Source: Acididesulfobacillus acetoxydans (GTDB lineage Bacteria > Bacillota > Desulfitobacteriia > Desulfitobacteriales > Desulfitobacteriaceae). From it: DNA of 64,000 bases. The notes under the pieces are model-generated. The model was not told where the DNA came from. It was given only the letters and a program-made list of their open reading frames with translations, and ran no database searches. The DNA is taken from positions 2,294,001-2,358,000 of the forward strand of contig NZ_LR746496.1 of NCBI RefSeq assembly GCF_902729405.1, given 5' to 3'. This document shows positions 44,568 to 52,826 of the stretch, in pieces (position 1 is the first letter of the stretch; each line of letters opens with the position of its first letter). A program made the position numbers and the translations under genes.

Positions 44568-46232
44568 TCAGTACATAACGGAAGCGCTCCAGCCGGCACG
44601 CAGGACGTGTTTGAGGATTTTGCCCGAGGCGTTTCTGGGTAAGCTGCCGACGATCTCAACCAGACGAGGAATTTTGTAGTCAGCGAGTTTGTCCCGGCAG
44701 AAGTCGCGTATGGCTTCGGGGGCAAGCGCTTCTCCGGGACGGAGTACCACTTTGGCCAGGACGGTTTCCCCCCAGTCGGGATGAGGTACCCCGATGACGG
44801 CGACATCCGCGATTTGGGGGTGCATACTCAGGATATCCTCTATTTCCTTGGGGTAAACGTTTACGCCGCCGGAGATGATCATGTCCTTCTTACGGTCCAG
44901 GATCCAGATATAGCCGTCGGCATCGCGGCGGGCAATGTCCCCGGTGCAGAGCCAGCCGTCGACGAGGGCTTCTCGCGTGGCTTCAGGGTTGCCGTGATAC
45001 TCCAGCATAATACTTTCAGAGCGGATAATAATCTCACCGGCTTCATCCGGGGCGGTGTCTGTTCCGTCGGCCCGGACCACCCGGATTTCGGTGTTGGCTG
45101 TGCCACGCTTGCCGATGCTGCCGCTTTTCGCAGCATGTTCGTAGGGGCGGAGGGCCGAACCATTGGGCCCGGCCTCGGTAAGACCGTACACGCCCATCCA
45201 TTGTCCGCCCAGGGCTTCCCGCCATTGTTGGATTTGCGCGCCGCCAACCGAAGCGCCCCCATAGATCCAGAGCTTCATGGAGGAGAGATCCCATTCTTTG
45301 AGGTTGGGGGTCCGGGACAGCAGCTGATAGACAATCGGGGCGCCAAAGAAATGGGTAGGCTTTTCATGGGAAACATATCTGAGCAGGACATCCGGGGCAA
45401 AGTCGCCCAAGGTGACGGTAGCCCCTGCCCAAAATGACCCCCAGAGGAAAAGATTGAGCGGGGCGGAGTGAGTGAGGGGCATAAGGATGAGGCAGTTGTC
45501 ACCGGCGTGGATCCCTGCTTCATAAGTTATGATCTTGGCCACGGACAGGACGGCCTCATGGGATAACCTGACTCCTTTGGGTTTGCCCGTGGTGCCGGAG
45601 GTATAGAGGATTTCGGCGGTTCCGGCCGAAGTCGGGATGCTCCCTGCGGGTTGGAGCGGCTCCGTTCGGTGCCCGGTCTTCGGGATGGGGTTGGAGTCAG
45701 AGCCGAAATGGGTCGTGCCCGGGCTCTGGTCAAAGCCGGAGCGAGCTTTAGGGTAGGAGTTCGGATCAGAGCCGGAGAGGGGGTTCGCGCCGGCGGCACC
45801 GGAGTGTGTGTTCATTTCAGAACCGGAGTCGATGCTGAGGCCGGCACTGAGGTCAAAAATGTGGAGTCCGCTCCCGGCAATTTCGGATGCGACCGGGCCG
45901 AATTCTTCCGCAAAGAGGAAGAATTCCGCTTCGGCATCAGCCAAAATGCCGGAAATTTCACGGGTTGTGAGCCGGATATTGAGGGGAATGATCACGGCTC
46001 CGAGTGAGGTCGCCGCCAGGAAACCGAGCACGAATTCCGGTTTGTTGGCCGAGAAGAGGGCAACGGTGCTTCCCGGCCGCACGCCCGCGGATTGGAGCCG
46101 GGCGGCCAGCTGCGTTGCTTCCGTATACAGATCCAGCCAGGTGTAAGTCCGTGGGCCTGAGGGATAACGGAGGGCGGTCTCATTCGCGTAATTCAGGGCG
46201 TTGCGCTCAATAACGCGCCAGAGCGTATCCAT
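44568..46232 (-). CDS. Acyl-CoA synthetase (AMP-forming)
   Basis: A 554-residue ANL-superfamily ligase. It has the P-loop LYTSGTTGKPKGVRLSH, the A5-like GVYGLTEAGP, the hinge TGDIARRDADGYIWILDRKKDMIISGGVNVYP and the catalytic Lys in PRNASGKILKH. ATG at 46232 has AAAGGA upstream; the longer frame to 46310 is not family-like. It activates a carboxylic acid (probably fatty or branched-chain) to acyl-CoA. An unusual 75-residue Ser/Gly/Pro-rich insert lies just before the P-loop. Downstream of the acyl-CoA dehydrogenase on the same strand and likely under LiuR-type control. Confidence 0.9.
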   Translation of the reverse strand: MDTLWRVIERNALNYANETALRYPSGPRTYTWLDLYTEATQLAARLQSAGVRPGSTVALFSANKPEFVLGFLAATSLGAVIIPLNIRLTTREISGILADAEAEFFLFAEEFGPVASEIAGSGLHIFDLSAGLSIDSGSEMNTHSGAAGANPLSGSDPNSYPKARSGFDQSPGTTHFGSDSNPIPKTGHRTEPLQPAGSIPTSAGTAEILYTSGTTGKPKGVRLSHEAVLSVAKIITYEAGIHAGDNCLILMPLTHSAPLNLFLWGSFWAGATVTLGDFAPDVLLRYVSHEKPTHFFGAPIVYQLLSRTPNLKEWDLSSMKLWIYGGASVGGAQIQQWREALGGQWMGVYGLTEAGPNGSALRPYEHAAKSGSIGKRGTANTEIRVVRADGTDTAPDEAGEIIIRSESIMLEYHGNPEATREALVDGWLCTGDIARRDADGYIWILDRKKDMIISGGVNVYPKEIEDILSMHPQIADVAVIGVPHPDWGETVLAKVVLRPGEALAPEAIRDFCRDKLADYKIPRLVEIVGSLPRNASGKILKHVLRAGWSASVMY

Positions 46233-46478
46233 AGTCGTCGTCCTTTCTCTTTTGATATTCTTCTTCAGATTTTTGAGTCCGGAGAGTTTCTTATTTACCA
46301 GATAAGGCAAGATAAGACATGAATTGACAGGCTTGCTTTCTGTCTTTGTATTGCACGAATTTCGTGGAATGGCGGATCCGATGGACGATGAAAAGTTGCT
46401 GCCATGCTAGTCTATTTTGCATATTTTCAACTTCCGGAATAATAACTGAGAGAGAAAACAAATTAAAACGTACCGGGT

Positions 46479-47717
46479 TCACTCGAAGACTTTTTCCTCG
46501 CTCAGATGCGAGTTTTCGGCATCGTTCTCACTTAAGCGTTTACCGGCGGAAGCAGCCGCCATTTCTTTGTAATACTCATGCTGGATGATGAGATCCATGA
46601 TCTCATTCGTACCGGTCCAGATCATGATCAGGCGGGTATCGCGCAAGAGGCGTTCGATCGGATACACGTTGGTATACCCGATTCCCCCCATAATCTGCAT
46701 GGCATCGTTGACTACGGCCCAAGTCGTCTCTGTGGCAAATTTCTTCGCTTCTGAGACCAGGCGGCGGGCCATTGACGGGGAAACACCGCTGTCAATCGCG
46801 CGGGCGGCGGCGTAGACCAAGGAGCGGGCCGCGTCCAGGCGGGTGAGGGAATCGGCGACTTTAAAGCTGACGGCTTCAAAGTCCTTGATTTTGCGGCCGA
46901 AAGCCTTACGTTTGGTGCTGTAGGCGGAGGCCACGTCCAAGGCGGCGCGGGCCATGCCCAAAGCCCCGGCGGCACTGGTCAGGCGTTCCGGGATCATCAT
47001 CTGATAGAAGATTTTCGCGGCTTGTCCTGCTTGCCCGAGCAGATTCTCCTCGGGAACCCGTACATTCTTGAAGACCACCCGGCCGGCCCCGCCTCCCCGT
47101 GTGCCCATGAGTCCGTAGACATGGGCGACTTCCACCCCGGGTCCACGGTCGACGATAAAAGCGCTCATGCTCTCATGGGCTTTGCCTTCCGGGTCAGTGT
47201 TAGCATAGACCATGAAGTAATCGGCACCCTCCGCTCCGACCACAAAGCGCTTTTGCCCGTTCAAAATGTAGCCCTGGCCTTCCCGTCGGGCAATCGTCGT
47301 GGCCCCGAAGAAGTCCGAGCCGCCGCGGGGTTCGGTCAGGGCCTCTGCCGTATACAATTTCCCGGCAAGCGTGGGTTTAAGGTAGCGTTCTTTCAGATGC
47401 TCCGAACCGAATTTGGCAATGGCTTCGCCGACGATGGAGGGAAGAGAGTAAAGACAGGCCAGGCTTGTACCCAGGACCCCGACTTCTTCCAGAACCGCCA
47501 CTTCCTCTTGCCAGCGAAGTCCGCGCCCGCCATAAGGCTTGTCAAAGCGCAGGCCCAAAAGGTTTGCGTCTCCCAAAGCCTTGAGGTAATCCGGGGGGTA
47601 AGTGATTTTCTCGGCGTCCATATCCAGAATTAGTTGCCGGGGGACTTTCTCCCGGACAAAAGCGGCGGCTTCCTCCTGCAGGCTTTTTTGATCGTCTGTT
47701 AAAAGGAAATCAAACAT
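46479..47717 (-). CDS. Acyl-CoA dehydrogenase
   Basis: A 412-residue FAD flavoenzyme. Hallmarks: [25 protein letters not shown] (signature 1), [32 protein letters not shown], and the C-terminal signature [39 protein letters not shown]. It oxidises an acyl-CoA to the 2-enoyl-CoA and passes electrons to electron-transfer flavoprotein. Exact chain type is not evident. The MerR operator at 47814 lies about 100 nt upstream. Confidence 0.92.
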   Translation of the reverse strand: MFDFLLTDDQKSLQEEAAAFVREKVPRQLILDMDAEKITYPPDYLKALGDANLLGLRFDKPYGGRGLRWQEEVAVLEEVGVLGTSLACLYSLPSIVGEAIAKFGSEHLKERYLKPTLAGKLYTAEALTEPRGGSDFFGATTIARREGQGYILNGQKRFVVGAEGADYFMVYANTDPEGKAHESMSAFIVDRGPGVEVAHVYGLMGTRGGGAGRVVFKNVRVPEENLLGQAGQAAKIFYQMMIPERLTSAAGALGMARAALDVASAYSTKRKAFGRKIKDFEAVSFKVADSLTRLDAARSLVYAAARAIDSGVSPSMARRLVSEAKKFATETTWAVVNDAMQIMGGIGYTNVYPIERLLRDTRLIMIWTGTNEIMDLIIQHEYYKEMAAASAGKRLSENDAENSHLSEEKVFE

Positions 47718-47813
47718 AATTGAATCTTCTCCTCCTTATTCAAGTACCTTGACCTTGCCTCTTTCCGAGCAAATTCTGTTCGTGAAGCCTTAATCTTAGA
47801 TCGATAGATAAGA

Positions 47814-47852
47814 GATAAGAATGTTCTGTCGTCAGTTAACGTAAACGTCAAG
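47814..47852 (-). promoter_or_regulatory. LiuR-type operator and promoter of the acyl-CoA dehydrogenase gene
   Basis: Minus strand: TTGACG, then TTTACGTTAACTG, then CAGAACATTCTTATC. TTTACGTTAAC is the core known for LiuR-type MerR operators, and it follows a -35-like TTGACG with a long spacer, as usual for MerR promoters. An almost identical block lies upstream of the regulator gene. The rest of 47853-48044 holds no gene. Confidence 0.8.
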
Positions 47853-48044
47853 ACGTACCATTTCCAGTTCCGCATTCCTGGGTGCCGGCAAACAGCCGCA
47901 CCTGTGGATACTGACGCTCGTTGTAAAAGACAAAGGTAATTGATCGTATCCCCGTGGATTCCGTAGAACTGTTCACCTGCGGTCTGCACCGCAAACGGAC
48001 AGCTGAATTTTTCCTGCCCATAGGCTGTATTCTTCGCTGTGATT

Positions 48045-48470
48045 TTAAGGCTGTTTTGGTTGCTCCGGAGCGCTTTGGCTCCTGAGTTCGTCCAGCTTAG
48101 CGCAAAATTTTTTGTGGTAGTCCAAAAGCTCCTCCCGGATGAGGATAAGCTCTTGGATCTTCTCCTCAATTTCCTGCAGCCGCCGTTCGCCGTAGGCCAC
48201 GGTGCGTTCAAGCTGAAGGCGCTCGCTGCGATCCTCGTCATAAAGGTCGATCATTTCTTTGATTTCGGCCAGGGAAAAACCGAGCTTTTTGCCGCGCAGA
48301 ATGAGTTTCAGGCGAGTCCTTTCCCGCGGACCGTAGAGCCGCTGGTTCACTTTCTCTTGATTGAGCGGGGTGATGAGTCCCACTTCTTCGTAATAGCGGA
48401 TGGTCCTGGGGGTGAGCATGAATTCTTGGGCAAGCTCGGAAATGGTTATGGGCGGTTGGTGTTTGCTCAA
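48045..48470 (-). CDS. MerR-family regulator, LiuR type
   Basis: A 141-residue regulator with an N-terminal winged HTH (ITISELAQEFMLTPRTIRYYEEVGLITP) and the LiuR-subfamily segment RERTRLKLILRGKKLGFSLAEIKEMIDLYD, followed by a dimerisation coiled coil. LiuR proteins control branched-chain amino acid or fatty acid degradation in response to acyl-CoA-type intermediates. Here it probably controls itself and the dehydrogenase/ligase genes, since matching operators precede both. No metal-binding cysteines typical of metal MerR sensors. Confidence 0.9.
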   Translation of the reverse strand: MSKHQPPITISELAQEFMLTPRTIRYYEEVGLITPLNQEKVNQRLYGPRERTRLKLILRGKKLGFSLAEIKEMIDLYDEDRSERLQLERTVAYGERRLQEIEEKIQELILIREELLDYHKKFCAKLDELRSQSAPEQPKQP

Positions 48471-48575
48471 GTGACGGATCTCCTTTCCAATTCACTGCCT
48501 TTCGGTCAGGCCAATAGGCACCGGATGATGATGATGGCTGGATGTGTCGCAGGGGGGTAGACAGCTGGCTCCTCA

Positions 48576-48615
48576 CGATAAGAATATTCTGCCACCAGTT
48601 AACGTAAACGTCAAG
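48576..48615 (-). promoter_or_regulatory. LiuR-type operator and promoter of the merR gene
   Basis: Minus strand: CTTGACGTTTACGTTAACTG then CAGAATATTCTTATC. It agrees with the block at 47814-47852 in most positions. The rest of 48471-48877 shows no gene; TATACT at 48757 may be the aldolase -10 box. Confidence 0.82.
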
Positions 48616-48877
48616 AGAAAAAAGCTGCGTACTTGACGGTTTCGCTGCCGCGCCAAACCTTTGGGTAACACCTGTAGTCAACCTGTGGAGCGGCTAAGCG
48701 CTGCCTTAACCAAAAAACTCAAGAAGCTCAAAGTGGGAAAGTCAGCCAGAATGTGGTATACTTTGGCTAAGAGCGTATTTGCGTTTTCGGACCCAAACAG
48801 GCGTGTAGGAGCAAGTGTGGATAGGAAACCATGGATAAGCAGCCATGGATCCGATATTTCAGGAAAGGGGATATGAC

Positions 48878-49765
48878 ATGGATAGCAAGCAAGCGGAGAG
48901 AATGCGCCACGGGAAGGGGTTTATTGCAGCGCTGGATCAAAGCGGCGGCAGCACCCCCAAGGCTTTGGAACTGTATGGGATACCCAGAGATTCATACTCG
49001 GGTGAGGAGGAGATGTTCAATCTCGTCCACGCGATGAGGACCCGGATAATCACCAGCCCGGCCTTCACGTCCGAATACATATTGGGCGCGATTCTTTTCG
49101 AACAGACCATGGACCGTTCCATTGAAGGGATGCTGACCGGTGATTATCTCTGGGAGAAGAAAGGGATCCTCTCTTTTCTGAAGGTAGATAAGGGCCTGGC
49201 TCCGCTCAGCGACGGTGTACAGATGATGAAACCTATTGCCGATCTGGATGACTTACTCAAGAGAGCGGTCGCACGCAAAATGTTCGGTACGAAGATGCGT
49301 TCTGTCATCAAGAGTGCAGACCCCAATGGCATCAAACGGATCGTCGATCAGCAGTTCGAATACGGTCGGCGCATTGCCGCAGCCGGGCTCGTACCGATTA
49401 TCGAACCGGAGGTCGACATCCTCAGTGCCGATAAGGCGGAGTCGGAGCGGCTGCTCAAAGCTGAAATCTTGCGGCATCTGGATGTTCTGCCCGGGGACGT
49501 CAGTGTCATGCTTAAACTTTCGATTCCGACTAAGGCCAATCTCTACTCGGATCTCATCGCCCATCCTCGCGTCCTGCGCGTGGTGGCGTTGTCCGGCGGC
49601 TACAGCCGGGATGAGGCTGCTCAGAAGTTGGCGCTCAATCCGGGCCTGATCGCGAGTTTTTCCCGCGCCCTCTCGGAAGGCCTGACGGCCGCGCAGTCTG
49701 AGGCAGAATTTAATGCCGTGCTGTCTGATTCCATCCAAAAGATCTATCAGGCATCCATTACCTGA
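48878..49765 (+). CDS. Fructose-bisphosphate aldolase, class I
   Basis: A 295-residue class I (Schiff-base) aldolase of the short bacterial type. Family segments: [54 protein letters not shown] and [13 protein letters not shown] with the candidate Schiff-base Lys, then [17 protein letters not shown] at 48878 follows AAAGGGGA. Splits or forms fructose 1,6-bisphosphate. Single gene. Confidence 0.92.
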   Translation: MDSKQAERMRHGKGFIAALDQSGGSTPKALELYGIPRDSYSGEEEMFNLVHAMRTRIITSPAFTSEYILGAILFEQTMDRSIEGMLTGDYLWEKKGILSFLKVDKGLAPLSDGVQMMKPIADLDDLLKRAVARKMFGTKMRSVIKSADPNGIKRIVDQQFEYGRRIAAAGLVPIIEPEVDILSADKAESERLLKAEILRHLDVLPGDVSVMLKLSIPTKANLYSDLIAHPRVLRVVALSGGYSRDEAAQKLALNPGLIASFSRALSEGLTAAQSEAEFNAVLSDSIQKIYQASIT

Positions 49766-49804
49766 GCTTAGCCCAACCACGTATCTTTTGTTTCATCAAC
49801 CGTT

Positions 49805-49847
49805 GCCCTCGTCCAGCACTCAAGGTTTCTCAGTGCTGGATGAGGGC
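49805..49847 (+). terminator. 16-bp inverted repeat behind the aldolase gene
   Basis: GCCCTCGTCCAGCACT/AGTGCTGGATGAGGGC with an 11-nt loop, 40 nt after the aldolase stop. No T tract follows. It may be the aldolase terminator or the right-end hairpin of the adjacent IS200/IS605 element. Confidence 0.6.
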
Positions 49848-49905
49848 TTACACAATTTCCACAGGCGTAACTTCGGGCGGTTCCCACCCTACAGAAAATC
49901 TATGT

Positions 49906-50999
49906 TTAGGCCATGGCACTCAGTCCACGCTCTAAGATGAGTTTAGCACTCACTAGATCCCGATCCATCTCTAGTCCGCCACCGGGCACTCATGGAGACG
50001 GACACTGAGGTCTTTGGGGACATGCGCTCCACATAAGCAGGTTTGCGATGTGCCCTTGGGGTCAACTAGAACGTGTCGTTTCCCCTGGCGTAAACTTTTG
50101 TACTCAATGTAGTCTCCGAATTTCCCCCATCCGGCATCTTGGATGCTCTTGGCGAGTTTGTGATTTCGGATCATGTTTTTTATCGTTAGATTCTCCATGA
50201 TAATAAGGTCATGGTTCTTGACGATTTGAGCACTTGCCTTGTGGAGAAAGTCCCTGCGTTGGTTGGCGATTTTGGCGTGTACTTTGGCGACCTTCGCTTT
50301 GGCCTTCCCTCGGTTGTGTGAACCTTTCTTTTTGCGGGAAAGCCTGCGCTGTTCCTTGGCAAGTTTTTTCTCTGTTTTGCGGAAGTACTTCGGGTTGTCG
50401 ATATACGTTTCGTCAGACAAAACCGCAAAATGGTTGATGCCGCGATCAATGCCCACTGCTTTCATGGCATTTTCTACCGGCTCGGCCTCTGGTATTTCAG
50501 TGGTTAGATTAGCGTACCACTTGCCGCCATGGTATTTGACATTGACCCGCGAAATAGCCTGGGCCGGAAACTCTCGGTGAACGTTCATCTTAATAAAGCC
50601 TATTTTTGACAAGTAAATACAACCCGGTCTGCTGAACGTCTTCTTGACATTATCCACTTGCGGATAACTGAATGAAGTGTAGTGGTCCCGGTCTTTGTAA
50701 TGTGGATATCCGGCAAGACCGCTGAAAAACCGTTTGAAAGCATCCTCTAGTCGACGCAGCGCATCTTGTAAAACTTGGCTCTGAATTTCTTCGTATTCAG
50801 GCAATTCTCTCTTCATCGCTGGCAGTTCATTCTGTTGTGAGGTGTAGGACAAGGATTTGCCCCTTTGATGGTAACAAGTTTCTCTTTGTTCCAACGCAGC
50901 GTTATCAAGATGACGGCAAAGTTTCAGGGTATAGAACATCTTCTGTTCCTGTTCGCGGGAGGGGTATATCTCATATCGGTACACAATGCATCGTCTCAC
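49906..50999 (-). pseudogene. tnpB: tnpB, RNA-guided nuclease, 3'-frameshifted
   Basis: The frame runs 342 codons from 50999 and stops at 49971 in HECPVAD. A single missing base after the V codon explains it: in the next frame the sequence reads CGLEMDRDLVSAKLILERG and stops at 49906. The lost part carries the second Cys of the last zinc-ribbon pair and the RuvC-III Asp (DRDLVSA). RuvC-I (GIDRGINHF) and RuvC-II (IIMENL) are intact, as is CLCG. TnpB uses an omega RNA from the element's right end to cut DNA; this copy should be inactive unless the frameshift is a sequencing or programmed event. Confidence 0.85.
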
Positions 51000-51400
51000 C
51001 TCTTTTCTCCTTGAGATTCAATATACTTTTTCAGGGTTTCTAAGGGGGCTCCACCCGTTGTTAGCAGACAAAAGCTTTGAGACCAGAAATACTCCTTCCA
51101 GAGTTGGGGCCGAACTTGAGGAAATTCCTTCTTGACCAATCGGGATGACGCGCTTTTGAAAGCATTAATGTACTTCGATAACTCCGAATTAGGATGCGCT
51201 TTGAATAAGATGTGGACGTGATCTCGATTATAATTGTATTCCAGAAAGGTAACGTGGTAGTTCTGACCGATGATTTCTCCGATCTCTCGGATACGAATGG
51301 CTATCGTATCATCAATGACCTCTCGGCGGTACTTAATCACCATGATCAGATGATAAGTCAGTAAGAATACTGAGTGATTATTGTTATCAAGGTTCTGCAT
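50996..51400 (-). CDS. tnpA: IS200/IS605 transposase TnpA (Y1 HUH)
   Basis: A 134-residue single-strand transposase. The HUH metal motif is DHVHILF (HVH), the catalytic Tyr is in LKKYIESQ, and the start HSVFLLTYHLIMVIKYRREVI matches the family, although IMV replaces the usual IWV/VWC. Complete length. Acts as a dimer on hairpins at the element ends. Translationally coupled to tnpB by ATGA. Confidence 0.92.
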   Translation of the reverse strand: MQNLDNNNHSVFLLTYHLIMVIKYRREVIDDTIAIRIREIGEIIGQNYHVTFLEYNYNRDHVHILFKAHPNSELSKYINAFKSASSRLVKKEFPQVRPQLWKEYFWSQSFCLLTTGGAPLETLKKYIESQGEKR

Positions 51401-51488
51401 ATAATCAGCCCTCTACTCTATATACGACTGATTATATTATACCAGAATAACTTTCCAAATACTATAGGCTTTTTCGTGAATGTCCATA

Positions 51489-51539
51489 GCGATTCATCCC
51501 CCGCCTATAGAGGCCTATAGAGGACGGGGGATGAATCGC
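51489..51539 (-). repeat. Left-end hairpin of the IS element
   Basis: A perfect 15-bp stem GCGATTCATCCCCCG/CGGGGGATGAATCGC encloses a 21-nt loop made of two CCTATAGAGG decamers. TnpA enzymes recognise such subterminal hairpins. Confidence 0.75.
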
Positions 51540-51540
51540 A

Positions 51541-51845
51541 AGCCATGTTAAAAGGCGGCCTCCTTTTGCTTGGGCGCCGGATCGGAAAGTCAGCTCACGT
51601 GGCCTCACCCCCAGAAGGGCAGCCGCCTAGCCTCACCTGAAAAGAAGTAAGGGTGCAGCCATCAAGGCTGCCCGAAAGCTGTCGCGTTACGCGTCCGTAG
51701 TGTACGCGGGTTCGGAGAAATAGTCGGAAATTATTGGCTGATTGCTATTTTTGCAAACCGGTCTAAAATAAGGTTATGATATTTGGATAGAAAGCTTGTA
51801 CTTTGGACGATGAAGCCTTGCCAAGGAAAGGAAAGAACGACTGAC
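51541..51845 (+). other. Structured leader before the PhnD-like gene
   Basis: About 300 bases, no gene. Contains GGGTGCAGCC-ATCAA-GGCTGCCC and other GC-rich hairpins. No known riboswitch class was matched. A promoter-like TAAAAT/TTATGAT region precedes the gene. Confidence 0.45.
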
Positions 51846-52826
51846 ATGGCCAGAACAAAAGAAAGAGGACAAACGCCGAAAACAACCCGCTTCAGGGTTT
51901 GCCAACGCAAATTTGCCCTGTTGGCGCTGTTGCTTCTCTTATCCTCGTTCCTCCTCACGGCTTGCTCTCAGGGGCCGGCTCTGCCATGGGTGTCTTTGCA
52001 GGGGCCCATGAGCATTGCGTCCCGAACGGGAAAAGCTACACGGCAAGATCCTGTCCGGGTTGTCCTGGCTTCCATCACCTCGCCCCAGGAATCGCGGGTC
52101 TATTACGATGCCATGCTGAATTATCTGGGCCGGCAGTTGGGCCGGCCCATCGATATTATCCAGCGGAAAACTTACGCGGAAGCGAATGATTTGGTGCGGG
52201 CAGGGTCGGCCGATGTCGCCTTCGTCTGTACTTATGCCTATGTGGCCGGGCATGCGGAATTCGGGATGGAGCTTCTGGCGGCTCCGGTAATCCACGGACA
52301 AACGACGTATCACGCCGACGTCATTGTGAACAAAAACAGCAGCATCACCTCCTTCTCACAGCTGCGGGGGAAGGTTTTCGCTTTTACCGATCCCATGTCC
52401 AATACGGGGACCATGTATCCCCTTTCCCTGGTGAAGGCTTTGGGCTCCACTCCGGACGAGTTTTTTGCCAAATACTTCTATACCTACAGCCATGACTATG
52501 CCATTCTGGCGGTGGCGGATGGCTTGGCCGACGGGGCCTCCGTGGATAGTACGGTCTATGACTACCTGCGCAGCAGCAGTCCGGCATCGGTGGCTAAAGT
52601 AAGAGTCATTCGGGTTTCGCCGCCCTATGGGATGCCGCCGATTGTCGTACGCGCGGACCTGGATCCCCAGCTGAAGAAAAAAATTCAAATGATCCTTCTC
52701 CGGATGAATGAGAATAGCTCGGGCAGAAAAATCCTGGCCAAATTGCACATTCAGCGTTTTGTCACTGTCAAAGATTCCCTCTATGACAGTGTACGTGCCT
52801 TGGCCAAGGCGGCCGGTGCTCCGTGA
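51846..52826 (+). CDS. PhnD/TtrS-sensor-like periplasmic binding lipoprotein
   Basis: A 326-residue lipoprotein: signal with lipobox LLTACS (Cys about residue 41 from ATG 51846), then a PhnD/SsuA/transferrin-type binding domain with YYDAMLNYLGRQLGRPIDIIQRKTYAEANDLVRAGSADVAFVCTYAYVAG and GKVFAFTDPMSNTGTMYPL. The same fold is the periplasmic sensor of the tetrathionate kinase TtrS. Here it is a separate protein overlapping a kinase gene by 4 nt, so it is probably the ligand-binding part of a three-component system, not an ABC transporter component (no ATPase or permease nearby). Confidence 0.85.
   Translation: MARTKERGQTPKTTRFRVCQRKFALLALLLLLSSFLLTACSQGPALPWVSLQGPMSIASRTGKATRQDPVRVVLASITSPQESRVYYDAMLNYLGRQLGRPIDIIQRKTYAEANDLVRAGSADVAFVCTYAYVAGHAEFGMELLAAPVIHGQTTYHADVIVNKNSSITSFSQLRGKVFAFTDPMSNTGTMYPLSLVKALGSTPDEFFAKYFYTYSHDYAILAVADGLADGASVDSTVYDYLRSSSPASVAKVRVIRVSPPYGMPPIVVRADLDPQLKKKIQMILLRMNENSSGRKILAKLHIQRFVTVKDSLYDSVRALAKAAGAP

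Larger units (their letters stand above)
49848..51540 (-). mobile_element. IS200/IS605-family element with tnpA and broken tnpB
   Basis: On the minus strand: a 15-bp hairpin (51489-51539) at the likely left end, tnpA (Y1 HUH transposase), then tnpB overlapping by 4 nt, and a right side without terminal inverted repeats. This is the IS605 layout with both genes in one direction. Ends are approximate; subterminal hairpins rather than inverted repeats define this family. tnpB is frameshifted. Confidence 0.85.

Noticed and set aside
46354-46366. CACGAATTTCGTG palindrome between the dehydrogenase and ligase genes as an operator
   Set aside because: Only one copy in the window and not placed at a recognisable promoter; too weak to call.
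47699-48241. 180-codon minus-strand frame overlapping the MerR gene end
   Set aside because: It runs across the operator region and the regulator gene in another frame, without a start signal or family match.
51541-51780. Known riboswitch (Moco, TPP or Mn type) before the PhnD-like gene
   Set aside because: Hairpins are present but none of the conserved cores of these classes could be found.
51846-52826. Phosphonate ABC transporter binding protein
   Set aside because: The PhnD-like fold is there, but no ATPase or permease genes are nearby and the gene overlaps a sensor kinase gene, which favours a sensory role.
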